DNA from: an uncultured Akkermansia sp.
Lineage (GTDB): Bacteria > Verrucomicrobiota > Verrucomicrobiia > Verrucomicrobiales > Akkermansiaceae
Length of the DNA: 39,063 bases
Assembly: GCA_947631435.1 (NCBI GenBank)
Contig: CANRLM010000017.1
Coordinates: forward strand, 1 to 39,063
Direction of reading: 5' to 3'
The notes under the pieces: generated by a model
Databases searched by the model: none
What the model saw: only the letters and a program-made list of their open reading frames with translations
Told to the model about the DNA's origin: nothing
Position numbers and translations under genes: made by a program
Part shown: piece by piece, positions 1 through 8,545 of the stretch
Position numbering within the stretch: the stretch's first letter is position 1
Layout of the letters: each line of letters opens with the position of its first letter

Positions 1-3000
1 CCATTCCCAATGGTGAGATCCGTTCCATTAAATCCTCCGCCGGCAAATTCTACTGTCCCACTCCCCGCGATGTTCGCATCCGCCTCCGCAAAGTTCACCG
101 CTACATCGAAGGTCGCATAGGCTCCCTTCTCCAGAATGATGTTTCCGCCAACAGAGATGTTGCTTCCTTCCTCTCCCTCAGCCGGGCTGAAGGTCCACGC
201 TCCCCCATCGATGCTGACGTCCCCGGGCGCTACTTCTCCGCTTACGGTCACTGTCCCTCCGCTCGTGAATCCGCTCTCGTCCGTGGTGAATCTGACATTG
301 TCGCCGGCTACGAAGTAGTCGTCGTCCTTATTGCCGTTCTTCCAGTGGGTATTTCTTTCCTCTTCCCTCCAGGTCCCCTCCGGTGTTATCCAGACGAGTT
401 CTGCATCCGCTAAGTGCCGGACGACGAGTTGCCCATCCTCATTGAGCTCAAGTCGAAGTTCATTCTCCGCGAGTTTCTCTTCAAGCGCGTCGGCCAGGTG
501 GACATTTCCGAGGAGTTCGGATGTCATGCCCGTAAACAGGGTGTAGGGATCTGACAGGATGTTGATGCTGTTAAGCCAGTCCCCTTCAATGTCGATTTCC
601 AGATTCTGCAGCACCACGCTGTCCCCAAGCGTAATCTCCCCTCCCAGGGAAGCTCCGTTGATGGAGACCAGCAGCTTGCCGCTGTATGTCCCGCTGTTGA
701 GCGATAAGACGCTTTGTTCGGCAACCTTCGCCCCGGTGCTGGCGCTGCCGAACGTGACGCTGCCCGTGCCGTCAAAGGTAAGGGTCTTCCCGATTCCTAT
801 CGCCAAATCCTCTACCCGCCACTTGTCGGTGACTTTCGTGTAGGCGTCAAAGTTGTTCACCGTGATCTTCTTGAGAGTTTTCTCGGTGTTCGTGTCGCCG
901 CCCAGAACAAGTGCATACTTCTTTTGGTCGTCCGTTCCCCAATCATTTTGCACGTACCTCTTTCCGGCGCTCAGGATGATACCTCCGGTGAGAGCTGAAG
1001 CATCAACGCTGAGCTCGACGCGACCACCGCCCCCCTCCGTCAGAGTTCCTTCCCCAGCGGGATCCTTCTTGACTTCGATGCTGCCGTTGTTTCCGGAAAT
1101 ACTGCCTCCCGTGATCCTTAAAGCGCCACCGCCGGTGAGGATCAAAGATCCGTTTGCCACCAAACCTCCTTGCAAATTCAGGTCTGCCTCCGGATAGTTG
1201 AGGTTGAATTTCCCTCCGTCTTCCATAGTCACGGCGCCCTCAACAGTCATGCTGCCCAGATAGCTGCCATTTACTCTCCGATTCTGTACCTCAATTTCTG
1301 TGTACCCGGAGACCTCCCTCCCTACCGTCAAGTTTCCTCCCATGACGGTGAGCTTTCTGTGGGCCTCTGCACCGGTGAGAGAACCGTTGATCTTAACCGT
1401 GCCGCTCCCATTGTTGAGATGGACGTCGGATACGTTGGTCACGCCGGCGATTTCCAAGTTGACGTTCGCTTCAGCCTTGAAAAGATTGAGGTACCCCCAC
1501 TTGGCGTCATACGTATCTGCAAACGTTACCGTGCCGGAATTGACAACTACCGCCGCTACCGGAGCTTCTTGTGAAGTCGTCGGTGCTTCCGGAAGGATTA
1601 TCTTGCCGGCGCTAAAATTCAGCGTTTGCCCCGCGCCGGGATCAAAGATGACCGTTGCCCCACTTGCCACCTTGATGCTCCCGGAGAAGTTGCTCAAATT
1701 CCCTCCTATCTGGACTTTGCCCTCCTGGATGTCCAACATCGAGCCTGTTCCGGCAGTGATGGTGCCGGTCAAATTCAAGATGGCCCGACCCTTTTTCGTA
1801 AGGGTGTGGTTCTTGAGGTCGAGACTTCCAGTGACAGTGAGAGTCCTACCTTCACTTATCGGAGAGTTCGCACCAATCGGTCCCATGCCAATGGAGGCGT
1901 CTTCTTCCACTACGATGTTCCAGGCACAGGTCGCGTCGTGGGCACCGTTCTGGTTAGTGCCCCATTGGTAGTTCCACACGGCAAAGGCTGCTTCACTGCA
2001 CAATCTATCGTCGGTGCTGAAATCGCTCCCTTTTCCCTCATCCCTGCCATTTCCCGCTATGTGCAGGGTGACCCCTGAGGCTGTCATGACCGGAGCATTG
2101 ATGGCGAGCGATGCCCCTGCTTTCACCCAAATGTCGCTGATATTGCCTAAGCGCCCTGCGATGTTGTTGTTGGAGCCACCGATGGACAAACCGGAGCCGT
2201 CCGCGAGTTCCAGAGCGGCAAGGTGATTGGCAGCGGCGGCGTTGAAGAAGGTGGTGAGGACACTTTGAGAGACTGCGGTTCCGGTGTCCCACACCACCGT
2301 GCCTCCCCCGTGGACGGCAGAATTGCTCCAGCTGTTGCCATGCTTGATGACGAACCGACCGCCTTCTTTGACTTCGATTCCCCCGAAATTTTTGTTCGCC
2401 GTGCTGCTTACCTGGACGATGGCTCCGTTCTCCACGACGAGTCCCCCGCCGGTGATGGCTCCACTTCCGCCCCAGGTGACATTGGTGGCGTTCCCTGTCG
2501 AGCTACCGACAGTGAGGGTGTTGCCAGTCCATGTCGTCCCTCCCGTGAACTCCACTGTTCCCGCCCCTGTGATGCTGCTTGCTCCCGCAAAGCTCACCGG
2601 GACGTTGAAAGTGGCGCTGGCATTATTCTGAAGGGTAATGTTCCCTCCGACGATGACTTTCGCTGCAGGGACACCACCTCCCGTCGCTGCCGAGAAGGTG
2701 TAGCCTGTGCCACTAATTGTGATGTTTCCGGGATGCACTTCTCCCGAAACGGTGACGGTCTTGCTCACATCCGCACCATCTCCAAAGATGACGTCGTCGC
2801 TCGGCAGGAATTGAGTGTCTGTTGGAGAAGTACCGACGTTCCACGGGGTTGAGGTGCCTTCCTCTTCCCAGGTGCTGTTGCCACTTGTTCCGTCCCACGT
2901 GAGAGCCTCATCGTGCCGCAGATGAAGGACTCCATCCGAATCAAGCGATACTCCCAGATGAGCCTCTCTTCCTGTTTCATCAAGGGTGACTTGGATCTTA

Positions 3001-5207
3001 TTCGAATCCAGCAATTCTGCCAGACCGTCCGTATGGCCTGCTTCAAAGAGCCGGTAAGAGGATCCACCGGCTGCCGTCCATCCGGTGATGGTCAGTTCCA
3101 GTTGCTTAGTGTCCGCAATGCTTACGCCTTCCCCGCTGAGTTGGAGGTGCCCGCCGGTGGTCTCTCCACCTCCTTCACCGTTCACCGCGATGGAGAGTTT
3201 GCCGCTGTAAGTTCCGGCTCCCAGTACGAGGGTTTTCCCTGTTTCCACCTTTGGCTTCGTAGAACCGTATCCAAAGACAACGCTTCCCGATCCCGTGCTG
3301 CCGAAGGTGAGTTTATCCCCTGTCCATCCCAATTCTTTGATGGTCCATGCTCCGGCGGTCACTGATACCGTGCCGCCCGTTGTGCCCGCAGCATCGATCT
3401 TGTTGACGCTGCCATTTCCTGTGCTCTTGTTCAGTGTCAGGGTCTTCCCATCCGCCAGTTTGACGGTGCCAGCGAAATCGCTCCCCAGTGACAGTGTGCC
3501 GTTCTGTACGTCTAGCACCGAACTCTCATCAGCAGTGATGGTGCCGGTTACTGATACGGTTCCCACCCCGGTCTTTTGCACAGTGTAACCGTTCATGCTC
3601 AACCCACCGGAAAGGGTCAGGGTAGTGCCTGTACCGATGGTTCCAGTTCCGGAGTTGATCACCGCATTATCTCCCGTGATCGTTACCTGTGAGCCGATCG
3701 TTATGGCGTTCGTACTGTCTTCATTCCAATCATAGATTGAGAGAGTCCCGCCTCCAGCAATCTCGATAGCCGGGGAATTGTTTCCTTGAGTGAAAGGATT
3801 CGTCGAACCAGCGATAAGCTTGCTTCTATCCCCGATTTTAATGGTATCGATGCTGGTGAGTGCATGCGTCAATTGATCCGTACCAACGGTAACCGTTGTT
3901 CCATCCGTCAATTCCAACGTGTCGATGAGTTTGTAACTTCTGGAGGATTGCTTCCCCGGTGTATCAGTCGCATCCCAGGCCAGCCGGTAGTTTAAAAAAT
4001 CTCGTATGCTATTGGCATGGCTCTGATCACCGTCTATTCCTTTCAAAACCAAGATGCCATGACCACGGGAAGAAGAGGACGCGGTGTTGTTGATTTGACC
4101 AGAGCTGAAGGTATTTACGCTAACTACGCTTGTCCCACCACTGCTTGTAGTTCCATCGATCACTAACTTCGACGCCTCAGCGTTCAGGGTGAAGCTGCCA
4201 AAATTGTACGTACCGTGCCCCTCCGCCACATTCACTGTCGCTGTGGCTCCATTCCCTACGTTTATGCCATTCGTAAAGGTCACACTCACCCCGGTTTTCA
4301 CATCCAATACGCTACCGTTGCCGAGGGTGAGGCTTTGTGCGCTCACAGTTCCATTCCCGCTGTCACTCCCCAATTTCTGAATCGTCAGTGTCTTAGCATC
4401 GCTAACCTTGAGAGAGTCTCCTGTCCAATTCAGGGTCTTTCCTCCAGCCACTTCAAAAATGGTATCCGAAAGAATACTCACCTCGTTCCCATTGGTGACT
4501 TGGAAGCGCATATTCGAACCGATGGTAAAGCGCACCGGTGTGTTTCCTGCCCCGCTCTGCAGATTGATCTTTCGGGTACTAGAGTTACCGATGACATACT
4601 CAACCCCATCGTGAGCTTCCACAATAAGGCCCCCAAAACTAAGAGGAGTGAAATTAAGGGTGTAATAGTACGTCGTAACGGACTGAGGGGGATTTCCTCT
4701 TGTCGTACCGGTGTCGCCGTACGTCGTTTCTCCCTGAATCCATTCATGCCCAAGACGCAGCGTATGACCATAGGTTCCAGAGCTACCACTATTATTAGGG
4801 GCAGTAACAGGACCGGTTAACGTCGCAAGCCATAATGCGATGTTTCCCCCCGATGTAAGAACTCCACTAGCATCGACATATCCTTTCCTATTACCTGCGA
4901 TTGTCGTGCTGCCCGTGTGGAGAAAACAATCGCCAGCTATATTGCCCGTCACTGTCACTCCGTCGCGGCCGACTGTTGCGTCTGGCCTGAAAGCCATATC
5001 CAGGATGTCACCAGCGTAGGTCTTACCATCCTGCGTCGCCAGAGTCGAGAGAGAGACTGCCTCCGCTTTTTGCTGAGAGAGCACGAGGGCGGCGAGGGCA
5101 CCTGCGCTGAGGGAGGCGGAGGAAAGGGTGGTGGGCAGGGCGAAAGCTAACGCGGCAAGGCAAGCCAAAAGAGCCTTGCGAAGACCCGAAGGGAGATGGA
5201 GTTTCAT
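1..5207 (-). CDS. giant autotransporter-type beta-helical surface protein, 3' end outside window
   Basis: The frame is open from the ATG at 5207 to the left edge (at least 1735 codons, no stop), so the gene is partial. The N-terminus is a signal peptide (MKLHLPSGLRKALLACLAAL, then Ala/Ser-rich). The rest is low-complexity beta-repeat sequence rich in Gly, Thr, Ser, Asn and Val, as in autotransporter-associated beta-strand (PATR) proteins. Two long modules repeat. Each has an 'AGTYSGKL'-like or 'SGTYSGKL' strand, a 'Y(R/T)LF' motif (about residues 717 and 1554) and a Trp-containing linker, LTWDGTSGNSTW (about 768) and LVWITPEGTW (about 1604). The repeat period is near 836 residues. A C-terminal barrel or anchor would lie beyond the window. 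The family suggests surface display or adhesion; the ligand is unknown. The ATG has no clear Shine-Dalgarno. I am confident of the coding frame and export, less so of the function. Confidence 0.88.
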   Translation of the reverse strand, partial: MKLHLPSGLRKALLACLAALAFALPTTLSSASLSAGALAALVLSQQKAEAVSLSTLATQDGKTYAGDILDMAFRPDATVGRDGVTVTGNIAGDCFLHTGSTTIAGNRKGYVDASGVLTSGGNIALWLATLTGPVTAPNNSGSSGTYGHTLRLGHEWIQGETTYGDTGTTRGNPPQSVTTYYYTLNFTPLSFGGLIVEAHDGVEYVIGNSSTRKINLQSGAGNTPVRFTIGSNMRFQVTNGNEVSILSDTIFEVAGGKTLNWTGDSLKVSDAKTLTIQKLGSDSGNGTVSAQSLTLGNGSVLDVKTGVSVTFTNGINVGNGATATVNVAEGHGTYNFGSFTLNAEASKLVIDGTTSSGGTSVVSVNTFSSGQINNTASSSSRGHGILVLKGIDGDQSHANSIRDFLNYRLAWDATDTPGKQSSRSYKLIDTLELTDGTTVTVGTDQLTHALTSIDTIKIGDRSKLIAGSTNPFTQGNNSPAIEIAGGGTLSIYDWNEDSTNAITIGSQVTITGDNAVINSGTGTIGTGTTLTLSGGLSMNGYTVQKTGVGTVSVTGTITADESSVLDVQNGTLSLGSDFAGTVKLADGKTLTLNKSTGNGSVNKIDAAGTTGGTVSVTAGAWTIKELGWTGDKLTFGSTGSGSVVFGYGSTKPKVETGKTLVLGAGTYSGKLSIAVNGEGGGETTGGHLQLSGEGVSIADTKQLELTITGWTAAGGSSYRLFEAGHTDGLAELLDSNKIQVTLDETGREAHLGVSLDSDGVLHLRHDEALTWDGTSGNSTWEEEGTSTPWNVGTSPTDTQFLPSDDVIFGDGADVSKTVTVSGEVHPGNITISGTGYTFSAATGGGVPAAKVIVGGNITLQNNASATFNVPVSFAGASSITGAGTVEFTGGTTWTGNTLTVGSSTGNATNVTWGGSGAITGGGLVVENGAIVQVSSTANKNFGGIEVKEGGRFVIKHGNSWSNSAVHGGGTVVWDTGTAVSQSVLTTFFNAAAANHLAALELADGSGLSIGGSNNNIAGRLGNISDIWVKAGASLAINAPVMTASGVTLHIAGNGRDEGKGSDFSTDDRLCSEAAFAVWNYQWGTNQNGAHDATCAWNIVVEEDASIGMGPIGANSPISEGRTLTVTGSLDLKNHTLTKKGRAILNLTGTITAGTGSMLDIQEGKVQIGGNLSNFSGSIKVASGATVIFDPGAGQTLNFSAGKIILPEAPTTSQEAPVAAVVVNSGTVTFADTYDAKWGYLNLFKAEANVNLEIAGVTNVSDVHLNNGSGTVKINGSLTGAEAHRKLTVMGGNLTVGREVSGYTEIEVQNRRVNGSYLGSMTVEGAVTMEDGGKFNLNYPEADLNLQGGLVANGSLILTGGGALRITGGSISGNNGSIEVKKDPAGEGTLTEGGGGRVELSVDASALTGGIILSAGKRYVQNDWGTDDQKKYALVLGGDTNTEKTLKKITVNNFDAYTKVTDKWRVEDLAIGIGKTLTFDGTGSVTFGSASTGAKVAEQSVLSLNSGTYSGKLLVSINGASLGGEITLGDSVVLQNLEIDIEGDWLNSINILSDPYTLFTGMTSELLGNVHLADALEEKLAENELRLELNEDGQLVVRHLADAELVWITPEGTWREEERNTHWKNGNKDDDYFVAGDNVRFTTDESGFTSGGTVTVSGEVAPGDVSIDGGAWTFSPAEGEEGSNISVGGNIILEKGAYATFDVAVNFAEADANIAGSGTVEFAGGGFNGTDLTIGN

Positions 5208-5290
5208 GACCGAAAATAGAGAAAAAGCAGGTGAAACGACGCCACGCGGGAGAGGCAACATGACTCTGCCGTCTCCCACGCTCAGCGTGT

Positions 5291-5319
5291 AGTATAGCGG
5301 ATTTAGAATCCGCGGTTCG
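5291..5319 (-). promoter_or_regulatory. candidate promoter of the giant surface protein, with a palindrome as spacer
   Basis: On the minus strand a TATACT -10 box (5296-5291) is directly preceded by the 17-base palindrome GCGGATT-CTA-AATCCGC (5313-5297), which fills the whole -35/-10 spacer. The -35 (CGAACC) is poor, so an activator may be needed, or the palindrome may be a repressor operator. A small hairpin (5278-5290) sits at the expected transcript start. The leader would be about 75 bases. Confidence 0.4.
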
Positions 5320-5470
5320 CGAGAAAGTTGTAATTTGTTGATTGTAAAACAAAACTGATTTTGCTCTTTCCCAAATCTTTCGCCGAAGTGGGTTTCGTGT
5401 TGGAGTTTGCAATGCCCGAAAACACTGTCTGTGGCAAATTTTTTTGCCTCCGAACGCTTTTTTGCTTGCA

Positions 5471-5491
5471 CCGCGGATTCTAAATCCGCGG
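5471..5491. repeat. second copy of the GCGGATT palindrome, inverted relative to 5297-5313
   Basis: CCGCGGATT-CTA-AATCCGCGG is a nearly perfect palindrome, and its centre is the reverse complement of the one at 5297-5313 (centre TAG on the plus strand). The pair therefore forms inverted ends around about 160 bases. It could be two operator sites or the ends of a small miniature element. Confidence 0.55.
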
Positions 5492-5519
5492 ACAGGGGAT
5501 CACCGGAAAAACCCATCAA

Positions 5520-5678
5520 AAGAGGCGCGCAGTGTTGAGTTCGCGCGCTTTGCGGATTTTTGCGGAGCGATAGAGGGGTCCAATTTTGGGGCGTAGCGGA
5601 GGTGTGGTCAGAGATCTGTGTGGATATGAGGAGCTGAATCGCCGACTGAGCTCCTCACAGAGCTTTCCGGCCGGTCAC
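5520..5678 (-). repeat. dispersed intergenic repeat, copy 1
   Basis: It carries the repeat's palindromic core (alternating GCGCGC with TTGAGTT, then GCGGAGCGATAG and CAATTTTGG). A hairpin segment follows, GAGGAGCT...AGCTCCTC, ending CTTTCCGGCCGGTCACC. The second segment matches 38696-38757 and the first matches 38808-38890, in opposite order. The strand given is the one on which the CTCAA-ACTTCG-like tail reads forward. Confidence 0.6.
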
Positions 5679-5800
5679 CCCTTGAAGTTCATTCTTCCGC
5701 CTCCGCTCCCGCTTTGCAATTCCGGAGCCCTCGGCTTGTTCACTTCCTCCTCCGTGGATCGTCCTTCGGGTGGGCTTCATACTTGTTTTTTGCTCTGAGC

Positions 5801-5829
5801 TTGCAAAAGAGGGGGAATTTTGCTACGGT
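5801..5829 (+). promoter_or_regulatory. candidate sigma70-type promoter for the barrel-dapF-aroK unit
   Basis: TTGCAA (5801-5806), a 17-base spacer and TACGGT (5824-5829) lie about 25 bases before the ATG pair at 5852/5855. The -35 is good and the -10 moderate. Confidence 0.35.
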
Positions 5830-5854
5830 GGGGGCGAAGAGTTTCTGCATCATG

Positions 5855-6727
5855 ATGAAGACGCACGCTTTCATTTTTCTGTTGATGGGCGCTGTGGCAG
5901 TGGCGGCTGCGGCGCCTCTGCCGGATTATCCCGTGATATACAATCCCGCGGTGGGGGGGCCTGTGGCGAACCCGAACTACGCGAGGACAACATCCTCGCT
6001 TCCTGCGGAGCCGAAACAGACGCCGGGGGCGGCGGTTGCTACGGCGGCGGATCGAGCTCTGCCGGACGCCGGGCAGAACACGCTGCCGCCCGTGCCGCGC
6101 AGGCCGCGCTACATGAACCCCTCGTGTTACGAGTTGGATATCACCGGGACGTATGCCTTCAAGGCAGCGCCGGACAATCTTTTTTCCTGCGACATGGTGG
6201 GCGCCGAGCTGGAGGGAGCCTATTACTTCACGAAACACCATGCTTTCACCCTTTCGCTGGGGATCATGGGAGGCGGACGAACCGAAGATTTCTGGGTGAT
6301 TCCATCGGATGGAGGTCATCCGTATCCTTTCACGGATAGCTACGACCGGATGAGCTTTACCCTCATGGCGGGGTATCGGTACAGCAGGCGTCTCGGGCGA
6401 TACATGCTGCTGCAAGCGGGCGCCAAGTGCGGCATGGACGTGCAAACGCTGGATATCGATTACGGCTACGGGTGGAGCGGGTATCCTTACGGATATTACA
6501 ACGATTGGGGGCCGGACCAGTCTGACACAGCCGTCGGCATGGGGTACGCAGGCTATGTGAACGTCGGCTTTTACATTTCCACCAACGTGGTGCTGCATGT
6601 CGGTTATCAGTTCCGCGGTTCTACGGCGCGTCCGAAGGCGGACTACGAGATTCCGGGCGTTCCTGTGGAGAAGGTGGGCACGATGCGCTGGCACGAGGTG
6701 CGCCTCGGTTTTCTGATTCGCTTCTGA
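5855..6727 (+). CDS. outer-membrane beta-barrel protein
   Basis: About 290 residues. A signal peptide (MKTHAFIFLLMGAVAVAAAA) is followed by a Pro/Ala-rich stretch of about 80 residues and then a barrel-like domain. The barrel has alternating aromatic/polar strands (for example YELDITGTYAF, HAFTLSLGI, FTLMAGYRY, VVLHVGYQF) and ends in Phe (VRLGFLIRF), the usual outer-membrane insertion signal. A Gly/Tyr-rich loop (YGYGWSGYPYGYY) sits near the C-terminus. The open frame extends 47 codons upstream, but the export signal begins at this ATG, with ATG 5852 equally possible. It lies 15 bases before dapF and is probably co-transcribed. I recognise no specific family; a structural barrel or small porin is the likely role. 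Confidence 0.75.
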   Translation: MKTHAFIFLLMGAVAVAAAAPLPDYPVIYNPAVGGPVANPNYARTTSSLPAEPKQTPGAAVATAADRALPDAGQNTLPPVPRRPRYMNPSCYELDITGTYAFKAAPDNLFSCDMVGAELEGAYYFTKHHAFTLSLGIMGGGRTEDFWVIPSDGGHPYPFTDSYDRMSFTLMAGYRYSRRLGRYMLLQAGAKCGMDVQTLDIDYGYGWSGYPYGYYNDWGPDQSDTAVGMGYAGYVNVGFYISTNVVLHVGYQFRGSTARPKADYEIPGVPVEKVGTMRWHEVRLGFLIRF

Positions 6728-6742
6728 TTTTGGAGACAGGCT

Positions 6743-7570
6743 ATGAAACTGCAATTCTACAAGATGACCGGCGCGGGCAACGACTTTGTGATGGTCGATA
6801 ACCGCGATCTTTCCCTTACGCCATTGCTCACGCGCGGGACGATTGCGGCGCTTTGCGACCGCCGTTTCGGCATCGGGGCGGATGGTCTCATCGCCGTGGA
6901 GCCGGCATCCGCCGGGGGAGATGTGCGGATGCGCTACTACAACTCCGACGGCGGCGAGGCTGAGATGTGCGGCAACGGCGCACGCTGCTTCACCGCCTAC
7001 GTGAACATGCTCACTGAAGGGAAGTACACGACCCTGCGGTTTGAGACCCTCGCGGGGATCGTGCGTGGCGTCGTGGCGGAGGACGGGCAGATCACCGTGC
7101 AGCTCACCACGCCTAAGGACATGAAACTGCATGCCCTGCCGGCGGATGATACGATTCCTGCCCCCGTGCATTTTATCAACACCGGCGTGCCGCACGCCGT
7201 CGTCTATCTTCCCTCGGTGGAGCATCTGGATATCGTGAAGCTGGGAGCCTATTTGCGCTATCACCCTGCCTTTGCCCCCGCCGGAACGAATGCCAACTTC
7301 GCCACGGTGCTCTCCCCGCAGCATCTCAAATTGCGCACGTACGAACGCGGGGTGGAGGACGAAACCCTCGCCTGCGGCACCGGGATGACGGCGACGGCTC
7401 TGCTGCATGCGGAGCTGACGGGCGCTCCATCGCCCATCGCGCTGGACGTTGCGGGCGGCTGCACACTGCGCGTCGCCTTTGAGCGCACGGCGGATGGCGG
7501 ATTCCGGGATGTGACCCTCACCGGACCTGCCGTGGTGGTGTTCCGCGGGGAAATAGATATCCCCTCATGA
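6743..7570 (+). CDS. dapF: diaminopimelate epimerase
   Basis: Converts LL- to meso-diaminopimelate, the last intermediate shared by lysine and peptidoglycan synthesis, in the cytoplasm. The 275-residue length is standard. The N-terminus has MTGAGNDFV. The first catalytic Cys is in NSDGGEAEMCGNGARC (C76), the second in ERGVEDETLACGTG (C211). The motif GVPHAVV is also typical. GGAG about 10 bases upstream serves as ribosome site. The stop overlaps the aroK start (ATGA), which implies translational coupling. Confidence 0.97.
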   Translation: MKLQFYKMTGAGNDFVMVDNRDLSLTPLLTRGTIAALCDRRFGIGADGLIAVEPASAGGDVRMRYYNSDGGEAEMCGNGARCFTAYVNMLTEGKYTTLRFETLAGIVRGVVAEDGQITVQLTTPKDMKLHALPADDTIPAPVHFINTGVPHAVVYLPSVEHLDIVKLGAYLRYHPAFAPAGTNANFATVLSPQHLKLRTYERGVEDETLACGTGMTATALLHAELTGAPSPIALDVAGGCTLRVAFERTADGGFRDVTLTGPAVVVFRGEIDIPS

Positions 7571-8139
7571 GTTCGGAAGCTTTGCAGACGCATGGCGCAC
7601 CCATCGCTCTGATCGGGCTGATGGGCTGCGGGAAGTCCACGGTCGGGCGCGAGCTGAGCCGCGCCTGCGGATTCCCCTTTCTGGATACTGATGCCGTCAT
7701 TGAGCAGCAGATCGGCTCTTCTATCCGCGATATTTTCGCCACGCGCGGAGAGGGTCACTTCCGCGCGCTGGAGACGGCCCTGCTGCGCTACATTGAGCAG
7801 TCGCCCGAGCTCCACCCCACCATCATCTCCACGGGCGGAGGCATTGTGCTTTCCCGCGAGAACCGCGAGATTCTCCGCCGCATCGGTTTCACCGTCTGGC
7901 TGGACGTGGATGTGCCCAATCTCCTCTTGCGCACGGCGCGCTCGTCGAATCGTCCCCTGCTCAGCGATGAAGCCAGCCGTGAGGCGACGCTCACCCGCCT
8001 CCTGCAGCAGCGGCGTCCCTTCTACGAGCAGGCGTGCCACCTGCGCATTGATTCTTCCGCCATGCAGGTGCAGGAAGTCGTGAATGCCATCCTCCTGCAT
8101 GCTCGTTCCTTCTTCGCCGAGCGAATTCAGCCACGCTGA
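7567..8139 (+). CDS. aroK: shikimate kinase
   Basis: Phosphorylates shikimate with ATP in the chorismate pathway. The 190 residues include the Walker A GLMGCGKST (about 17-25), DTDAVIE with the shikimate/Mg-binding Asp residues (about 40), the STGGGIV loop, and the lid arginine in SNRPLL. The ATG overlaps the dapF stop by four bases. Another shikimate-pathway gene, aroE, lies at 15436-16338, so the pathway is split across the window. Confidence 0.95.
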   Translation: MSSEALQTHGAPIALIGLMGCGKSTVGRELSRACGFPFLDTDAVIEQQIGSSIRDIFATRGEGHFRALETALLRYIEQSPELHPTIISTGGGIVLSRENREILRRIGFTVWLDVDVPNLLLRTARSSNRPLLSDEASREATLTRLLQQRRPFYEQACHLRIDSSAMQVQEVVNAILLHARSFFAERIQPR

Positions 8140-8192
8140 AGCTCTGCGGAAACTCGCAAAAAGCGCGGGTTCAACACTTCGCACTTCGGCAG
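8139..8192 (+). repeat. dispersed intergenic repeat, copy 2 (short)
   Basis: GCTCTGCGGAAACTCGC, AAAAGCGCGGGT and TCAACACTTCGCACTTCGG match the tail half of copy 1 read on the minus strand and share the TCAA(T/C)ACTTCG core of the other copies. It directly follows the aroK stop. Confidence 0.5.
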
Positions 8193-8232
8193 GTGTGTTT
8201 TCCTCGTGTTTTCCCGCGGCGGGAATTTTCTG

Positions 8233-8263
8233 TTGACAATACCCCATACAGAGTATAAGGTAT
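8233..8263 (+). promoter_or_regulatory. csoR-copA promoter with overlapping palindromic operator
   Basis: TTGACA (8233-8238), a 17-base spacer and TAAGGT (8256-8261) form a promoter. The 25-base imperfect palindrome ATACCCCATAC-AGA-GTATAAGGTAT (8239-8263; 9 of 11 arm positions pair) fills the space from just after the -35 through the -10. Bound protein there should block RNA polymerase. The gene immediately downstream is a CsoR-type copper sensor, so autoregulation relieved by Cu(I) is the natural reading. Transcription would begin at or within a few bases of the ATG. Confidence 0.7.
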
Positions 8264-8268
8264 ATGGC

Positions 8269-8544
8269 ATGGAAACACACTTTATAAAACACATGGATCA
8301 GTTGGTGCGGCTGAGGCGGATAGGGGGGCAGGTAGCAGGGATCGAGAGAATGATTGAAGAGGGGAGGTATTGCATGGATATATTGATTCAGCTGCGGGCA
8401 GTGCGGGCGGCGCTGAAGCGGGTGGAGGGGAACATTCTGGAGCGTCACCTGAAGCATTGTGTGGCGCAGGCTATCGGGGATCCTGAGGCGGCGGAGCAAA
8501 AAGTTGCTGAGCTTCAGAAATATTTTGAAGCCGATCAAAGTTGA
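8269..8544 (+). CDS. csoR: CsoR-family copper-sensing repressor
   Basis: An all-helical DUF156 repressor that binds its operator without metal and releases it with Cu(I). The 91 residues carry the full CsoR ligand set: C35 (GRYCMDIL), H60 and C64 (LERHLKHC), with the Cys-x24-His-x3-Cys spacing of CsoR. FrmR and RcnR differ at these positions. The DNA-binding basic patch ([17 protein letters not shown]) is typical. The frame is open 21 codons upstream, but that stretch is the promoter and operator, so [10 protein letters not shown] is chosen as start. It ends two bases before copA. Confidence 0.9.
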   Translation: METHFIKHMDQLVRLRRIGGQVAGIERMIEEGRYCMDILIQLRAVRAALKRVEGNILERHLKHCVAQAIGDPEAAEQKVAELQKYFEADQS

Positions 8545-8545
8545 T

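Larger units (their letters stand above)
5208..5851. other. intergenic region of about 640 bases between divergent genes
   Basis: No convincing gene. It holds the candidate promoter of the surface-protein gene near its left end and a matching pair of palindromes at 5297-5313 and 5471-5491 that are reverse complements of each other. An AT-rich stretch lies between the palindromes. Farther right are a copy of the dispersed repeat (5520-5678) and a candidate promoter for the downstream barrel gene. Short open frames here have no family signal. Confidence 0.6.

Noticed and set aside
5291..5315. tRNA-like arm (stem around TTTAGAA loop followed by GGTTCGC)
   Set aside because: No acceptor stem, D-arm or proper T-arm can be paired around it; better explained as a palindrome.
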